Source: Actinomycetales bacterium (GTDB taxonomy: Bacteria > Actinomycetota > Actinomycetes > S36-B12). Taken from it: a stretch of DNA of 64,000 nucleotides. The stretch covers positions 27,645 to 91,644 of the forward strand of contig JAGWXF010000008.1 in NCBI GenBank assembly GCA_018970025.1, given 5' to 3'. The first letter of the stretch is position 1. Each line of letters opens with the position of its first letter. The position numbers and the translations under genes are program-made. Positions 34,202-42,505 of the stretch are shown here, one piece after another. The notes beneath the pieces are model-generated. The model saw only the letters and a program-made list of their open reading frames with translations. It had not been told where the DNA came from and did not search any database.

Positions 34202-35044
34202 ATGGCCGCCTCGGTCGGGATCGTCACGGACTCCACCTGCTACCTGCCGCGCGGCTGGGCGCAGGCCCGCGGGATCGGGGTCGTCCCCGTGCAGGTCATC
34301 ATCTCCGGACGGCCCTTCGACGAGACGGACGACGACCAGGCCGACCGCGTGGCCGAGGCCCTGCGCGGCTGGGCGCCGGTCACCACCTCACGTCCATCGC
34401 CGGAGCGCTTCCTGCGCGCCTTCACCGCCGCGGCCGATGCCGGGCACGATGCGGTCGCCGTCGCGACCCTGTCGGCGTCGATGTCCGCCACCTACGAGTC
34501 CGCACTGCTGGCGGCTCGCGAGTCCCCGATCCCGGTACGCGTGGTCGACAGCCGCTCGATCGCGATGGGGCTGGGCTTTGCCGTCCTCGCCGGTGCCCAG
34601 GCCGCGGCGGACGGCCAGGATCTCGATGCCGTGGCCGCCGTCGTGGAGGCACGTGCCCGTGCGGCTGCGGTGATTTTCTACGTCGACACCCTGGAGTACC
34701 TGCGCCGGGGCGGCCGGGTGAGCGCGACCCGGGCCGCGGTGGGCCAGGCGCTGCAGGTGAAGCCGTTGCTGCACGTGCACGCCGGCAAGGTCGAGCCGCT
34801 GGAGCAGGTCCGTACCCCCGGCAAGGCACTGGCCCGGCTGGAGGAGCTGGCCATCGCTGCCGCGGGTGACCGAGCGGTGCAGGTGGCCGTCCAGCACCTG
34901 GCAGCCCCGGAGCGGGCCAGCCAGCTGGCGGAGCGACTAGCGGCCCGGCTGCCCGGCGCGACCATCGTGCAGTGCCCGGTGGGCGGGGTGGTTGGCGCGC
35001 ATGTCGGGCCGGGCATGGTCGCCGTGGTCGTCGTGCCTCGCTGA
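34202..35044 (+). CDS. DegV-family fatty-acid-binding protein
   Basis: A 280-residue DegV (FakB-like) protein. The N-terminus reads SVGIVTDSTCYLPRGWAQAR, the Ser/Thr of which contacts the fatty acid; a second block is FLRAFTAAADAGHDAV with TLSASMSATYESALLA, followed by VVDSRSIAMGLGF. The family delivers fatty acids to a kinase for phospholipid synthesis. No FakA kinase is seen nearby. The ATG is nine bases after the glycosylase stop. Confidence 0.88.
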   Translation: MAASVGIVTDSTCYLPRGWAQARGIGVVPVQVIISGRPFDETDDDQADRVAEALRGWAPVTTSRPSPERFLRAFTAAADAGHDAVAVATLSASMSATYESALLAARESPIPVRVVDSRSIAMGLGFAVLAGAQAAADGQDLDAVAAVVEARARAAAVIFYVDTLEYLRRGGRVSATRAAVGQALQVKPLLHVHAGKVEPLEQVRTPGKALARLEELAIAAAGDRAVQVAVQHLAAPERASQLAERLAARLPGATIVQCPVGGVVGAHVGPGMVAVVVVPR

Positions 35045-35101
35045 GCACGAGGCGAGGGCCAGGGATGGCTCGCTCGATCAGAATGTCCTGACGAGACCAA
35101 C

Positions 35102-35130
35102 TTGACTCATCTGTCGGCGGCGTCCAGGAT
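35102..35130 (+). promoter_or_regulatory. Promoter with probable leaderless start of the antitoxin gene
   Basis: TTGACT (35102-35107), 17 bases, then CAGGAT (35125-35130). The predicted transcript start is about seven bases on, at the GTG 35137 of the antitoxin, so the mRNA would be leaderless. No ribosome binding site is present, in agreement. Confidence 0.5.
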
Positions 35131-35136
35131 CCCCGC

Positions 35137-35382
35137 GTGACCACCGTGGTGAACGTCTATGACGCAAAGACCCGCCTGTCATCGCTGCTGGCATCGGTGG
35201 AGGCCGGGGAAGACATCGTGATCGCCCGAGCGGGCCGCCCGGTGGCGCGATTGGTGCGCATCGTCACCCCCGCAGGGCAGCAGCCAGGCCGTGGCTCGGC
35301 GAGCGGGCGCATCGTGCTGCCGCCCGACTTCGATGATCCACTGCCCGACATCGAGGCTGCCATCGAGGCGTCGACGTCCTGA
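35137..35382 (+). CDS. Type II antitoxin, Phd/YefM family
   Basis: An 81-residue antitoxin. The N-terminal half VVNVYDAKTRLSSLLASVEA followed by GEDIVIARAGRPVARLVRI is the DNA-binding Phd/YefM fold; the acidic C-terminal tail would wrap the toxin. It starts at GTG 35137 just downstream of a promoter. The toxin gene begins eight bases after its stop. It probably represses its own operon. Confidence 0.85.
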   Translation: MTTVVNVYDAKTRLSSLLASVEAGEDIVIARAGRPVARLVRIVTPAGQQPGRGSASGRIVLPPDFDDPLPDIEAAIEASTS

Positions 35383-35390
35383 TCCCGGTC

Positions 35391-35765
35391 ATGGCCTACC
35401 TGCTCAACACCCACGTCCTGCTGTGGTGGCTCGCGGGCACCGAGATGTCGGTCGAGGCGGAGCACGTGATCGGCGATGCGTCCAGCACGGTGTATCTCTC
35501 GAGTGCCTCGGCCTGGGAGATCTCGATCAAACAGGCCAAGGGACGACTCGTGGTGCCCGACGACCTGTTCGACCTCATCGCTGCCTCGGGCATCGAGATG
35601 CTGACCGTCCGCTGGTCGCATGCGTGGGAGTCGGGCACGCTGCCGGCCATTCATCAGGATCCGTTCGACCGGATCCTCGTCGCCCAGGCACGCATCGAGG
35701 GACTGACGCTGGTGACCGCGGATCAGCGCCTTCGGGAGTATGGCGTGTCGGTCATCGCCGCTTGA
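35391..35765 (+). CDS. PIN-domain toxin (VapC-like) with catalytic Asp replaced by Asn
   Basis: A 124-residue PIN protein paired with the antitoxin upstream. PIN ribonucleases need three or four acidic residues. Here the first is lost: the start reads MAYLLNTHVLLWWLAG, where relatives have LLDTHVLLWW. The other acids are present: Glu in SASAWEISIK, Asp in HQDPFDRILVAQA and Asp in LVTADQRL. The codon is AAC rather than GAC, one base change. The toxin may be dead or weakened while still serving as corepressor; otherwise the family and length look normal. Confidence 0.85.
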   Translation: MAYLLNTHVLLWWLAGTEMSVEAEHVIGDASSTVYLSSASAWEISIKQAKGRLVVPDDLFDLIAASGIEMLTVRWSHAWESGTLPAIHQDPFDRILVAQARIEGLTLVTADQRLREYGVSVIAA

Positions 35766-35821
35766 TGCGCACCGCGCGGCCATCGGGCAGTGGGCAGTGG
35801 GCAGTCTGTATGCCCGACGTG

Positions 35822-36178
35822 CTAGAAGCGCGTGGTCGCGATCTCCATGACCCGGTACTCGTCGTCGACGATCGAGATCGCCTGCCACTTGTCGAAGGTC
35901 GTGCACGGATGGGAGATGCCCAGGCAGGCGAGGTCCGAGACCGCGATCGGATCGCTGTCGTCGACGTCCAGGAAGGCGTGCTGATCGTTCAGGGCGGTGA
36001 CCGTCCGGCGGTGTCCGGACCGGACCTCACGCCATGGCTCGCCCCGCTCGCGTGCGGTGAGCACGACGGGCATGCCAGCGTCGAATGACACATCCCGCTT
36101 GCCGAGCCCGACGATGATGCGATCGGGCTCGGGCCGCGAGAGCACTGGTGCCCATACCTCGATAGCGGAGACCATGCT
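35822..36178 (-). pseudogene. 3' remnant of a D-threonine aldolase/D-serine dehydratase-like (DSD1) gene
   Basis: The frame encodes the C-terminal third of a PLP enzyme: SAIEVWAPVLSRPEPDRIIV, then GLGKRDVSFDAGMPVVL, and near the end VSDLACLGISHPCTTFDKW, where His and Cys bind the metal. Homology stops near MVSAIEVW (about 36175). Upstream residues in the frame do not fit the family, and the PLP-lysine half is missing. The break coincides with that of a sugar-epimerase remnant on the opposite strand, so a deletion removed both 5' halves. Confidence 0.7.
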
Positions 36179-36622
36179 GGCGTCGACGACGGGGTCGCGC
36201 TGCAGGTGACCCTGCGAAATGAGCAGCGCCGGATGCCCGGCTTCCTGGGCCTGCACCCCTGGTTCGGCTGGACCCACGGGCCGGCTCGCGCCACGATCGA
36301 GGTGACCCCCGGTCCGCAGACCATGGTCCAGGGCCGGGAGCCGGGCGTGACCGCGCAGCGCCCATGGGATGCCTGCTTCGAGCACCTGCCCGAGCCACCG
36401 CTGGCACGCTGGCACGTGCCCGGCGAGCATGCCGGGCGATGGCTCGAGGTTCGCTCACCGGTGTCGACCTGGACGGTGTACGAGCAGGATCGGGATGCCT
36501 TCTGCCTAGAGCCGCAGAACCATCCGATCGGCGCCCTGGCGCAGGGCACGGCGGCGGTGATCGAGCCCGGCTCGGCATTGACCCTGGTCGCTGCGTTCGC
36601 CAGCGGTAGATGGCCCCGGTGA
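36179..36622 (+). pseudogene. 3' remnant of an aldose 1-epimerase-family gene
   Basis: About 147 codons that read GVDDGVALQVTLRNEQRRMP then GFLGLHPWFGW, and later STWTVYEQDRDAFCLEPQ, the C-terminal half of a galactose mutarotase-like protein. The first half with its His residues is missing; no plausible start and ribosome site are seen for a complete protein (GTG 36206 is the first candidate). Its 5' break falls next to that of the minus-strand DSD1 remnant. It may be untranslated. Confidence 0.65.
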
Positions 36623-36679
36623 CGTCGGCCAGTGAGGCTCCCATCGAAGCGCTTGCTCCCGCTAGCATCGCATTTCAAT

Positions 36680-36703
36680 GGCGGGGAGCCGAGGTACCCC
36701 GCC
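36680..36703. other. Stem-loop in the plsY leader
   Basis: GGCGGGG (36680-36686) and CCCCGCC (36697-36703) form a seven-pair stem with a ten-base loop, ending 23 bases before the plsY start. It follows TAGCAT (36663-36668), a possible -10 box. It might affect plsY translation; nothing more can be said. Confidence 0.35.
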
Positions 36704-36726
36704 CTCCGACGAGCGATGGATGCCTG

Positions 36727-37410
36727 ATGCCCGCGTTGCCCGCCTGGGCTGCCGCCCCGCCAGACTGGTCGAGCACGATCCCCGTGCCCGCCTGGTGGGG
36801 GCTGGCGCTGGTGGTCGGCTACCTGCTCGGCTCCATCAGCCCATCGGCGGCCGTCGCCCGGGTCTTCGGCATCGATATCCGCCAGGTCGGCTCCGGAAAT
36901 CCGGGGGCCACCAATGTCGCCCGAACCGTAGGCAAGGGCTGGGCCATCCTGGTGGGCGTCCTGGACATCCTGAAGGGCTTCGTGCCCGCGCTCGCCTTCA
37001 GCCTGCTCACTGGCGAGGCGGCCGGGGAGATCGCCGGGCTGGCGGCGGTGATCGGGCACGTGACGTCGCCGTGGCTGAGGGGACGAGGCGGCAAGGGGGT
37101 GGCGACGACGCTCGGCGCGATCCTCGGCGTGCAGCCATGGCTGGCCGTCCCGGTGCTGATCGCCTTCGGCATCGGCGTGGCGGTGTGGCGCCGGGTCGGC
37201 CTCGGAGCGGTCCTCGGCGCACTGGTGCTCGCCATGAGTGGCTTGGCCGGCTGGTTGATCGGCTGGTGTGACGGCACGGATGCCGGGTTCGCCGTCATCC
37301 TTGCTGCGATCGTCCTGGCCCGGCATCGGCGCAATGTGCAGCAGTCCTGGTCGCAGCTGCACGAGCCGGATGACCCTTCATCAGCACCGGCCCGCGTCGG
37401 CGAAGCGTAG
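36727..37410 (+). CDS. plsY: Acyl-phosphate:glycerol-3-phosphate acyltransferase
   Basis: A 227-residue membrane enzyme for the first acylation step of phospholipid synthesis. The PlsY motifs are present: LLGSISPSAAVARVFGIDIR, VGSGNPGATNVARTVGKG and GHVTSPWLRGRGGKGVATTL. Several membrane helices alternate with these loops. The ATG at 36727 is chosen because the helix with YLLGSISP then lies near residue 38; earlier starts add unrelated residues. Confidence 0.9.
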   Translation: MPALPAWAAAPPDWSSTIPVPAWWGLALVVGYLLGSISPSAAVARVFGIDIRQVGSGNPGATNVARTVGKGWAILVGVLDILKGFVPALAFSLLTGEAAGEIAGLAAVIGHVTSPWLRGRGGKGVATTLGAILGVQPWLAVPVLIAFGIGVAVWRRVGLGAVLGALVLAMSGLAGWLIGWCDGTDAGFAVILAAIVLARHRRNVQQSWSQLHEPDDPSSAPARVGEA

Positions 37411-37545
37411 CGGCACGCCGCCGGTCACCGAGGCCCGTCGCCGGCGCCCGTCCTCATGCACAGCCGACAGTTGCGCGTGTCGGCGATCCACAGGCTGGGC
37501 GCGGGATCTGGGCGGCCTGATGAGCACTGCCTAGCGTCCGTCGGC

Positions 37546-38436
37546 ATGCATCCCTTCCAGCGATTCCTCGGCCAGGCTCCTGCTGTTCCCGAGGCCGTCG
37601 CCCGCCGGCTCGATCAGGTCGCGGCCCAATGGCTGCCCGCATCGATGACCCGTACCGCCCATGGGTCGCCGACAGCGACGCACATGCCGCCGACGACGCA
37701 GATGCCAACGACGGTGCCGCAGGTCGCGGCTGCGGATCCGGCGATCGACCCGGTCGCCGATGCGGACGACGAATCCGGACCGCTCGATGACCTGTCATCG
37801 AGCATCGGCCTGCTGCGGCCATCGACCTCGCGACGACTGCGGCTGCCCGATCGATCGGCACTTCGCGCAGTCGTCGTCATTGCCCTGGCCGGCGCGTTGA
37901 TCGCTGGCTGGATGTGGTGGCAGGGGCGGCCGCGGCCGGTGGTCGTCGCGCCCTCCGCGCTTGCCGAGGGCATGCCTCTTCCTTCCGCTGGTGCCAGCGG
38001 TGGCGCCGTTCCCTTGGCCGGCGAAGTCGTGGTGCACGTCACCGGGGCGGTGAGACATCCGGGCCTGGTGCGACTGCCGGCCGGGGCCAGGGTCAACGAC
38101 GCGATCCTCGCCGTCGGCGGTGCCCGCAGCGAGAAGGCGCTGACGTCGGTCAACCTGGCGCGGATCCTCGTCGATGGCGAGCAGATCGTGGTCGGCGCAC
38201 CGAACAGCGGCGCAGGAGCAGGGTCGACTGGAGAATCCGCGGCAGGGGGGATCGACCTCAACCGAGCGTCGGCATCTGACCTTGAGGCACTCCCCGGCGT
38301 CGGCCCGGTGCTGGCCCAGCGAATCGTCGACTGGCGCACGGCGAACGGCCCCTTCCGCAGCGTCGATGAGCTCGGCGAGGTGTCGGGCATCGGCGATGCC
38401 GTGCTGGCCCAGATCCGCACGAGTGCCAGGGTGTGA
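37546..38436 (+). CDS. comEA: Competence protein ComEA (SLBB plus helix-hairpin-helix DNA receptor)
   Basis: A 296-residue DNA-uptake protein. One membrane helix (ALRAVVVIALAGALIAGWMW, about residue 105-125) anchors it. Outside follow a SLBB domain (VVHVTGAVRHPGLVRLPAGA) and two helix-hairpin-helix motifs (GIDLNRASASDLEALPGVGP, then FRSVDELGEVSGIGDAVL) that bind DNA. The ATG at 37546 is preferred to 37456. comEC overlaps its stop codon. Confidence 0.88.
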   Translation: MHPFQRFLGQAPAVPEAVARRLDQVAAQWLPASMTRTAHGSPTATHMPPTTQMPTTVPQVAAADPAIDPVADADDESGPLDDLSSSIGLLRPSTSRRLRLPDRSALRAVVVIALAGALIAGWMWWQGRPRPVVVAPSALAEGMPLPSAGASGGAVPLAGEVVVHVTGAVRHPGLVRLPAGARVNDAILAVGGARSEKALTSVNLARILVDGEQIVVGAPNSGAGAGSTGESAAGGIDLNRASASDLEALPGVGPVLAQRIVDWRTANGPFRSVDELGEVSGIGDAVLAQIRTSARV

Positions 38437-40844
38437 TCGACGCCCGCCTGGCGATTCCGGCTGCCGCTGCATGGCTCGGGGCGGTCGTCGTCCAGTGCTG
38501 CGCCTGGTCCATTGCTGACGCCGCCGAGCGCCGGGTCATCATTGGATGGGGTGCGATAGCGGTCGGCTCGCTCGCCCTGCCGGTGATCCTCGGCCTGCTT
38601 CCCGCAGGTCGCCGGGGCCGTTCGCGATGGGGGTCCCTGCCGTCAGTCGCCCTCGGGCTCGCCGTGGGCGTCGCGACGTCGGCGATCATGGTGGTTGCCC
38701 TGGCGCAGGATCCCGTTGCGACCTGGGTCGAACGGCGGTCGACGGCGACGATTCAGGGTGTCGTCAGCAGCGACCCGGTCACGAAGTCACGCAACGCAGC
38801 CGCGATCTGGCAGTCGACGTCATCCATTGAGGCTCGACTGGACACTGCCCGGGTGACCGCCCGAGGCGAGCCGGTCGACGTGGCGCTTCCCATGGTGATC
38901 CGGGTCGTCGGCGACGAGGCCGAGCGCGCTGGAACGACGCCTATCCCGCCCGTGGGAAGCCTGATCGAGGTCACCGGTCGACTCGGCCCGTCCAGGGCCT
39001 CCGGCATCGCCGCCACCATCACGATCAGCAACGCCGACGCGATCCGCGTCATCGGCGGCCCAGGGCTGCTCGACTCGGTCGCGAATGCGATGCGGTCGGG
39101 GCTGCAGGCATCAGTCCGGGGAATCGACCCGGATGCGGCTGCCCTCATCGCCGGGCTGGCTGTCGGGGACGAATCACTGCAGACGCCTGAGCTCGCAACC
39201 GCGATGCGGGACTCCGGGCTGTCGCATCTGACGGCGGTGTCTGGGGGGAATGTGGCAATCGTCCTGGTTGCCGTCCTCGGCCTGACCCGTATTGCCGGCC
39301 TGCGCATCGGGATGCGCGTGGCGACCTGCCTGGTCGCGCTGGCGTTCTTCGTCGTGCTGGTGCGCCCGCAGCCGAGCGTGCTCCGGGCCTCGGTCATGGG
39401 TGCGGTGGTCCTGGTCGGCATGCTGGGCGGAGGTCGCGGTCGAGGGGTCGGCGTGCTCTCCACGACCGTGCTGCTGCTGGTTGCGATCTCTCCGGCCCTG
39501 GCGGTGTCCTGGGGCTTTGGCCTGTCCGTCGCCGCCACCGGCGGGCTCATCGTCCTCGGCCCGGTCATCGAGGAGCGGATGCAGGCCTGGCCGGTGACGC
39601 GCCGCTGGCCCCCGGGGTGGCGCGAGGCCCTCGGCGTCACCCTTGCAGCGCAGCTGGCAACCCTGCCCCTGCTCATCGCCATGGGCAGCAGCGTGGGCTG
39701 GGCGGCCATCCCGGCGAACCTGCTCGCCATGCCGGCCGTGCCGGCCATCACCATCCTCGGACTGCTGGCAGCATTGCTCTCGCCGATCGCCTCGCCAGTC
39801 GTCGGAATGCTGGCGGTGCTGGCCGCGATCCCCGCCGGCTGGATCGCACGCGTCGCCTCTGCCTGCAGCCAGCTGCCGTACGCCACGATCCCGTGGCCGG
39901 CGGGCTGGCTGGGGGTCGGCTCACTCGCGGGTGCATGCCTGCTTGCCTGGGTGCTCCGGCGGCGAATGCGGGCGACCTACCCGACCGGGGCGCCCCGGCG
40001 CACGGTCGTCACCGCAGCGATCATCATCATCGCAGGCTTCGTGACGATTGCCCTCGAGCCGCCAAGCCAACGCGGCTGGCCGCCACCAGGCTGGCTGATG
40101 GTGGCATGCGATGTCGGCCAGGGTGATGGCCTTGTGGTGCGGGTCGATGACGGGTCAGCCATCGTGATCGACGTCGGGCCAGACGGTGATGCCATGCTGC
40201 AGTGCCTTCGCGATCTGCGCATCGAGGCGCTGAGCGCCATCGTGCTGACGCACTTCCACGCCGATCACGTCAATGGCCTCGACCGGGTGCTGGCGGCGAT
40301 GCCGGTCGGGGTCGTCTATCGCAATCCGGTGCCCGAGCCGGCCGAGCAGGCCCGGATGGTGGCGCAGGCGCTCGCTGCGCATGCCGTCCCATCGCAGGTC
40401 GTGCGGGCAGGCGACGTTCGCAGCATCGGCGATGTCCGGTGGGAGGTGCTCTGGCCGCGGCGGGTCATCGGCACCGGGTCGGTCGCGAACAATGCGAGCA
40501 GCGTGCTGCTCATGCAGGCGGCGGGCACGAGCATCCTGCTGCCCGGCGATATCGAGCCGGAGGCGCAGGTCGCGGTGATGGCCGGCTTGCCGAACGTCGC
40601 GGTCGACGTCGTGAAGGTCCCGCACCATGGCTCCCGGTATCAGCATCCGCGGTTCGCGGCCTGGACCCATGGCCGGATCGCCCTGGTGAGTGTGGGGGCC
40701 GGCAACGACTACGGCCACCCAGCCCAGCAGACGCTCGAGCAGTGGGCTCGCCTGGGGGCGGTCGTCGGCCGCACCGATGTCGATGGTGATCTCGCGGTCG
40801 TGCGCCAGGGCCCCCGCCTGGGCCTGGTGACCCGGGGCACGTGA
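38433..40844 (+). CDS. comEC: Competence channel ComEC/Rec2
   Basis: An 803-residue polytopic protein forming the DNA channel for transformation. The competence core with HLTAVSGGNVAIVLVAVLGL leads into many helices; the C-terminal part is a metallo-beta-lactamase domain with LTHFHADHVNGL and KVPHHGSRYQHP. The GTG start overlaps the comEA stop (GTGTGA). Together with comEA it implies a DNA-uptake route, but no pilus genes are in the window. Confidence 0.9.
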   Translation: MIDARLAIPAAAAWLGAVVVQCCAWSIADAAERRVIIGWGAIAVGSLALPVILGLLPAGRRGRSRWGSLPSVALGLAVGVATSAIMVVALAQDPVATWVERRSTATIQGVVSSDPVTKSRNAAAIWQSTSSIEARLDTARVTARGEPVDVALPMVIRVVGDEAERAGTTPIPPVGSLIEVTGRLGPSRASGIAATITISNADAIRVIGGPGLLDSVANAMRSGLQASVRGIDPDAAALIAGLAVGDESLQTPELATAMRDSGLSHLTAVSGGNVAIVLVAVLGLTRIAGLRIGMRVATCLVALAFFVVLVRPQPSVLRASVMGAVVLVGMLGGGRGRGVGVLSTTVLLLVAISPALAVSWGFGLSVAATGGLIVLGPVIEERMQAWPVTRRWPPGWREALGVTLAAQLATLPLLIAMGSSVGWAAIPANLLAMPAVPAITILGLLAALLSPIASPVVGMLAVLAAIPAGWIARVASACSQLPYATIPWPAGWLGVGSLAGACLLAWVLRRRMRATYPTGAPRRTVVTAAIIIIAGFVTIALEPPSQRGWPPPGWLMVACDVGQGDGLVVRVDDGSAIVIDVGPDGDAMLQCLRDLRIEALSAIVLTHFHADHVNGLDRVLAAMPVGVVYRNPVPEPAEQARMVAQALAAHAVPSQVVRAGDVRSIGDVRWEVLWPRRVIGTGSVANNASSVLLMQAAGTSILLPGDIEPEAQVAVMAGLPNVAVDVVKVPHHGSRYQHPRFAAWTHGRIALVSVGAGNDYGHPAQQTLEQWARLGAVVGRTDVDGDLAVVRQGPRLGLVTRGT

Positions 40845-41035
40845 CGATGCCCGGGTTCGTCCCCCATGACCCCGAGCGGACGCGGATGCCGACACGCCGA
40901 TTGCACCGGTCTCAGGTGCTGGCCGTACTGGAGTCCCACGACGGTACCTGCCACGTCCGGCGGGGATCGAGTGCTGGCTCGCCGGCGAGCAACCGCTGCC
41001 CTGGGGTCTGGGGTGTCGTGGCATGCTGCTGTGCC

Positions 41036-42016
41036 GTGGACCCGGATCGCATCACCATCGCCTATGGCAATGAGCCCCTGCTCGTCGATCGGGTGGTCGG
41101 CACCGCAGTGTCAAGGGTCCGCACGATTGATCCCGGCGCTCAGCGCGTGGTGGTCGATGCGAGCTCGGAGGAGGCCGGCGCGGCGATCGTCGATGCCGCG
41201 TCGCCAACCCTGTTCGGCGACGCGACGGTGATCGTGGTGAGCGGGATCGAGTCGGCGAGCGACTCGGTCGATGCGGCACTGCGCGGATTCGCGGCCAGCC
41301 AGCCGGAGGCTGCCTGGCTGGTGTGCACCCATGCCGGTGGCGTGAAGGGCAAGAACCTGCTGGATGCGCTCAAGAAGGCCGGTGGCGTGCAGGTCGACTG
41401 CGCTGGCCTGAAGCGAGGCCAGGGCACCTTGGACTTCCTGGCCAAGGAGGTCGCGTCCTACAAGCGCAAGATGACCCCTGACGCTCTCGCCGTGCTGTAT
41501 GACGCGGTCGGCCAGGATCTTCGCCTGCTGGTCGGGGCCGTCTCGCAGCTGGTGAGTGATGTCGAGCGCGACCCGATCACCGCGGATGACGTCAGTGACT
41601 ACTTCGCTGGCGTGGCTGGCGTCAGTGGCTTCGCGATTGCGGACGCCGTGTGGGATCGCCGCTCAGCTGATGCCCTGCGGGCCCTGCGCCAGGCCCTGCA
41701 GGAGTCGGACGGCATTGCCGTCCCAACGGTCATCGCCATCGCATCGGGCCTTCGGTCGATCGTGCGAGTCGCCGGGGTCGGGCCCGGGGCATCGGAGGCT
41801 GATGTCGCCAGGGAGGCCGGGGTGCCGCCTTGGAAGGTGAAGACGCTGCGCCGGCAGTGGTCCAGATGGAGCGGGGATCAACGCCGCCTGGCGGCCGCCG
41901 CCGTGGCCCTGGCCGATGCCGATGGCGCCGTCAAGGGAGGGGTCGGAGACGGGGCAAGCCTGGATCCGGAGCAGAAGCTGCTCACCCTCGAAAGGCTCGT
42001 GATGCTTGGCAGCTGA
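41036..42016 (+). CDS. holA: DNA polymerase III delta subunit
   Basis: The clamp-loader subunit, 326 residues. It begins DPDRITIAYGNEPLLVDRVV, has FGDATVIVVSGIE, and a later GQDLRLLVGAVSQLVSD block typical of HolA. The GTG at 41036 is chosen because the family begins with such a YGNE segment a few residues from the start; the long upstream frame from 40841 is unlike the family. It lies between comEC and the palindromic element. Confidence 0.82.
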   Translation: MDPDRITIAYGNEPLLVDRVVGTAVSRVRTIDPGAQRVVVDASSEEAGAAIVDAASPTLFGDATVIVVSGIESASDSVDAALRGFAASQPEAAWLVCTHAGGVKGKNLLDALKKAGGVQVDCAGLKRGQGTLDFLAKEVASYKRKMTPDALAVLYDAVGQDLRLLVGAVSQLVSDVERDPITADDVSDYFAGVAGVSGFAIADAVWDRRSADALRALRQALQESDGIAVPTVIAIASGLRSIVRVAGVGPGASEADVAREAGVPPWKVKTLRRQWSRWSGDQRRLAAAAVALADADGAVKGGVGDGASLDPEQKLLTLERLVMLGS

Positions 42017-42039
42017 TGCCGGCCCGCACTATCTCCTTG

Positions 42040-42103
42040 CGCCGAGTTCGACTCCTATCGCCGCAAACAAGACCCCTAGCGACGCTAGGAGTCGAACTCG
42101 GCG
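42040..42103. repeat. Long palindromic element, copy 1 (holA/rpsT convergent gap)
   Basis: Arms CGCCGAGTTCGACTCCTA (42040-42057) and TAGGAGTCGAACTCGGCG (42086-42103) are perfectly complementary over 18 bases, around 28 bases that include CTAGC and GCTAG. A second copy of the same arms lies at 49145-49210. It sits in the gap between the ends of convergent genes and probably terminates both. Confidence 0.8.
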
Positions 42104-42119
42104 AAAGGGGAGGAGGGGG

Positions 42120-42377
42120 CTAGAGGGACGCGGCGCGCTTGGCGATCGCGGACTTGCGGTTGGCCGCCTGGTTGGCGTGGATGACGCCCTTGCTGGCTGC
42201 CTTGTCCAGCTGGCGGGAGGCATCCCGGGCCAGGTCGGCCGCGTCGGCACTGCCGGCGGCGGCGGCCTCGCGGAACTTGCGCACCGCGGTCTTCAGCGAG
42301 GACTTCACGGCCTTGTTCCGCAGCCGCGCCTTCTCATTGGTGCGATTGCGCTTGATCTGCGACTTGATGTTGGCCAC
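42120..42377 (-). CDS. rpsT: 30S ribosomal protein S20
   Basis: An 85-residue basic protein binding 16S rRNA. It starts [20 protein letters not shown] and has [19 protein letters not shown] at the end, the S20 pattern. It is divergent from lepA, with 128 bases between them. Confidence 0.96.
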   Translation of the reverse strand: MANIKSQIKRNRTNEKARLRNKAVKSSLKTAVRKFREAAAAGSADAADLARDASRQLDKAASKGVIHANQAANRKSAIAKRAASL

Positions 42378-42505
42378 GGTGAACCCTCTGCTCGTACGAT
42401 GCCCGCCTGGTCGTCAGGCGACCCCCAAAGATACCCGTAGGCTGGCCTCGGGCCCAAATCGGGCCCGAACGTCCCTGGCTGCCCTGGCCGCCACCGCGCC
42501 TGGGG

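Noticed and set aside
42040..42103. tRNA gene suggested by GTTCGACTC
   Set aside because: The sequence is a palindrome; there is no acceptor stem, D-arm or anticodon arm around it.
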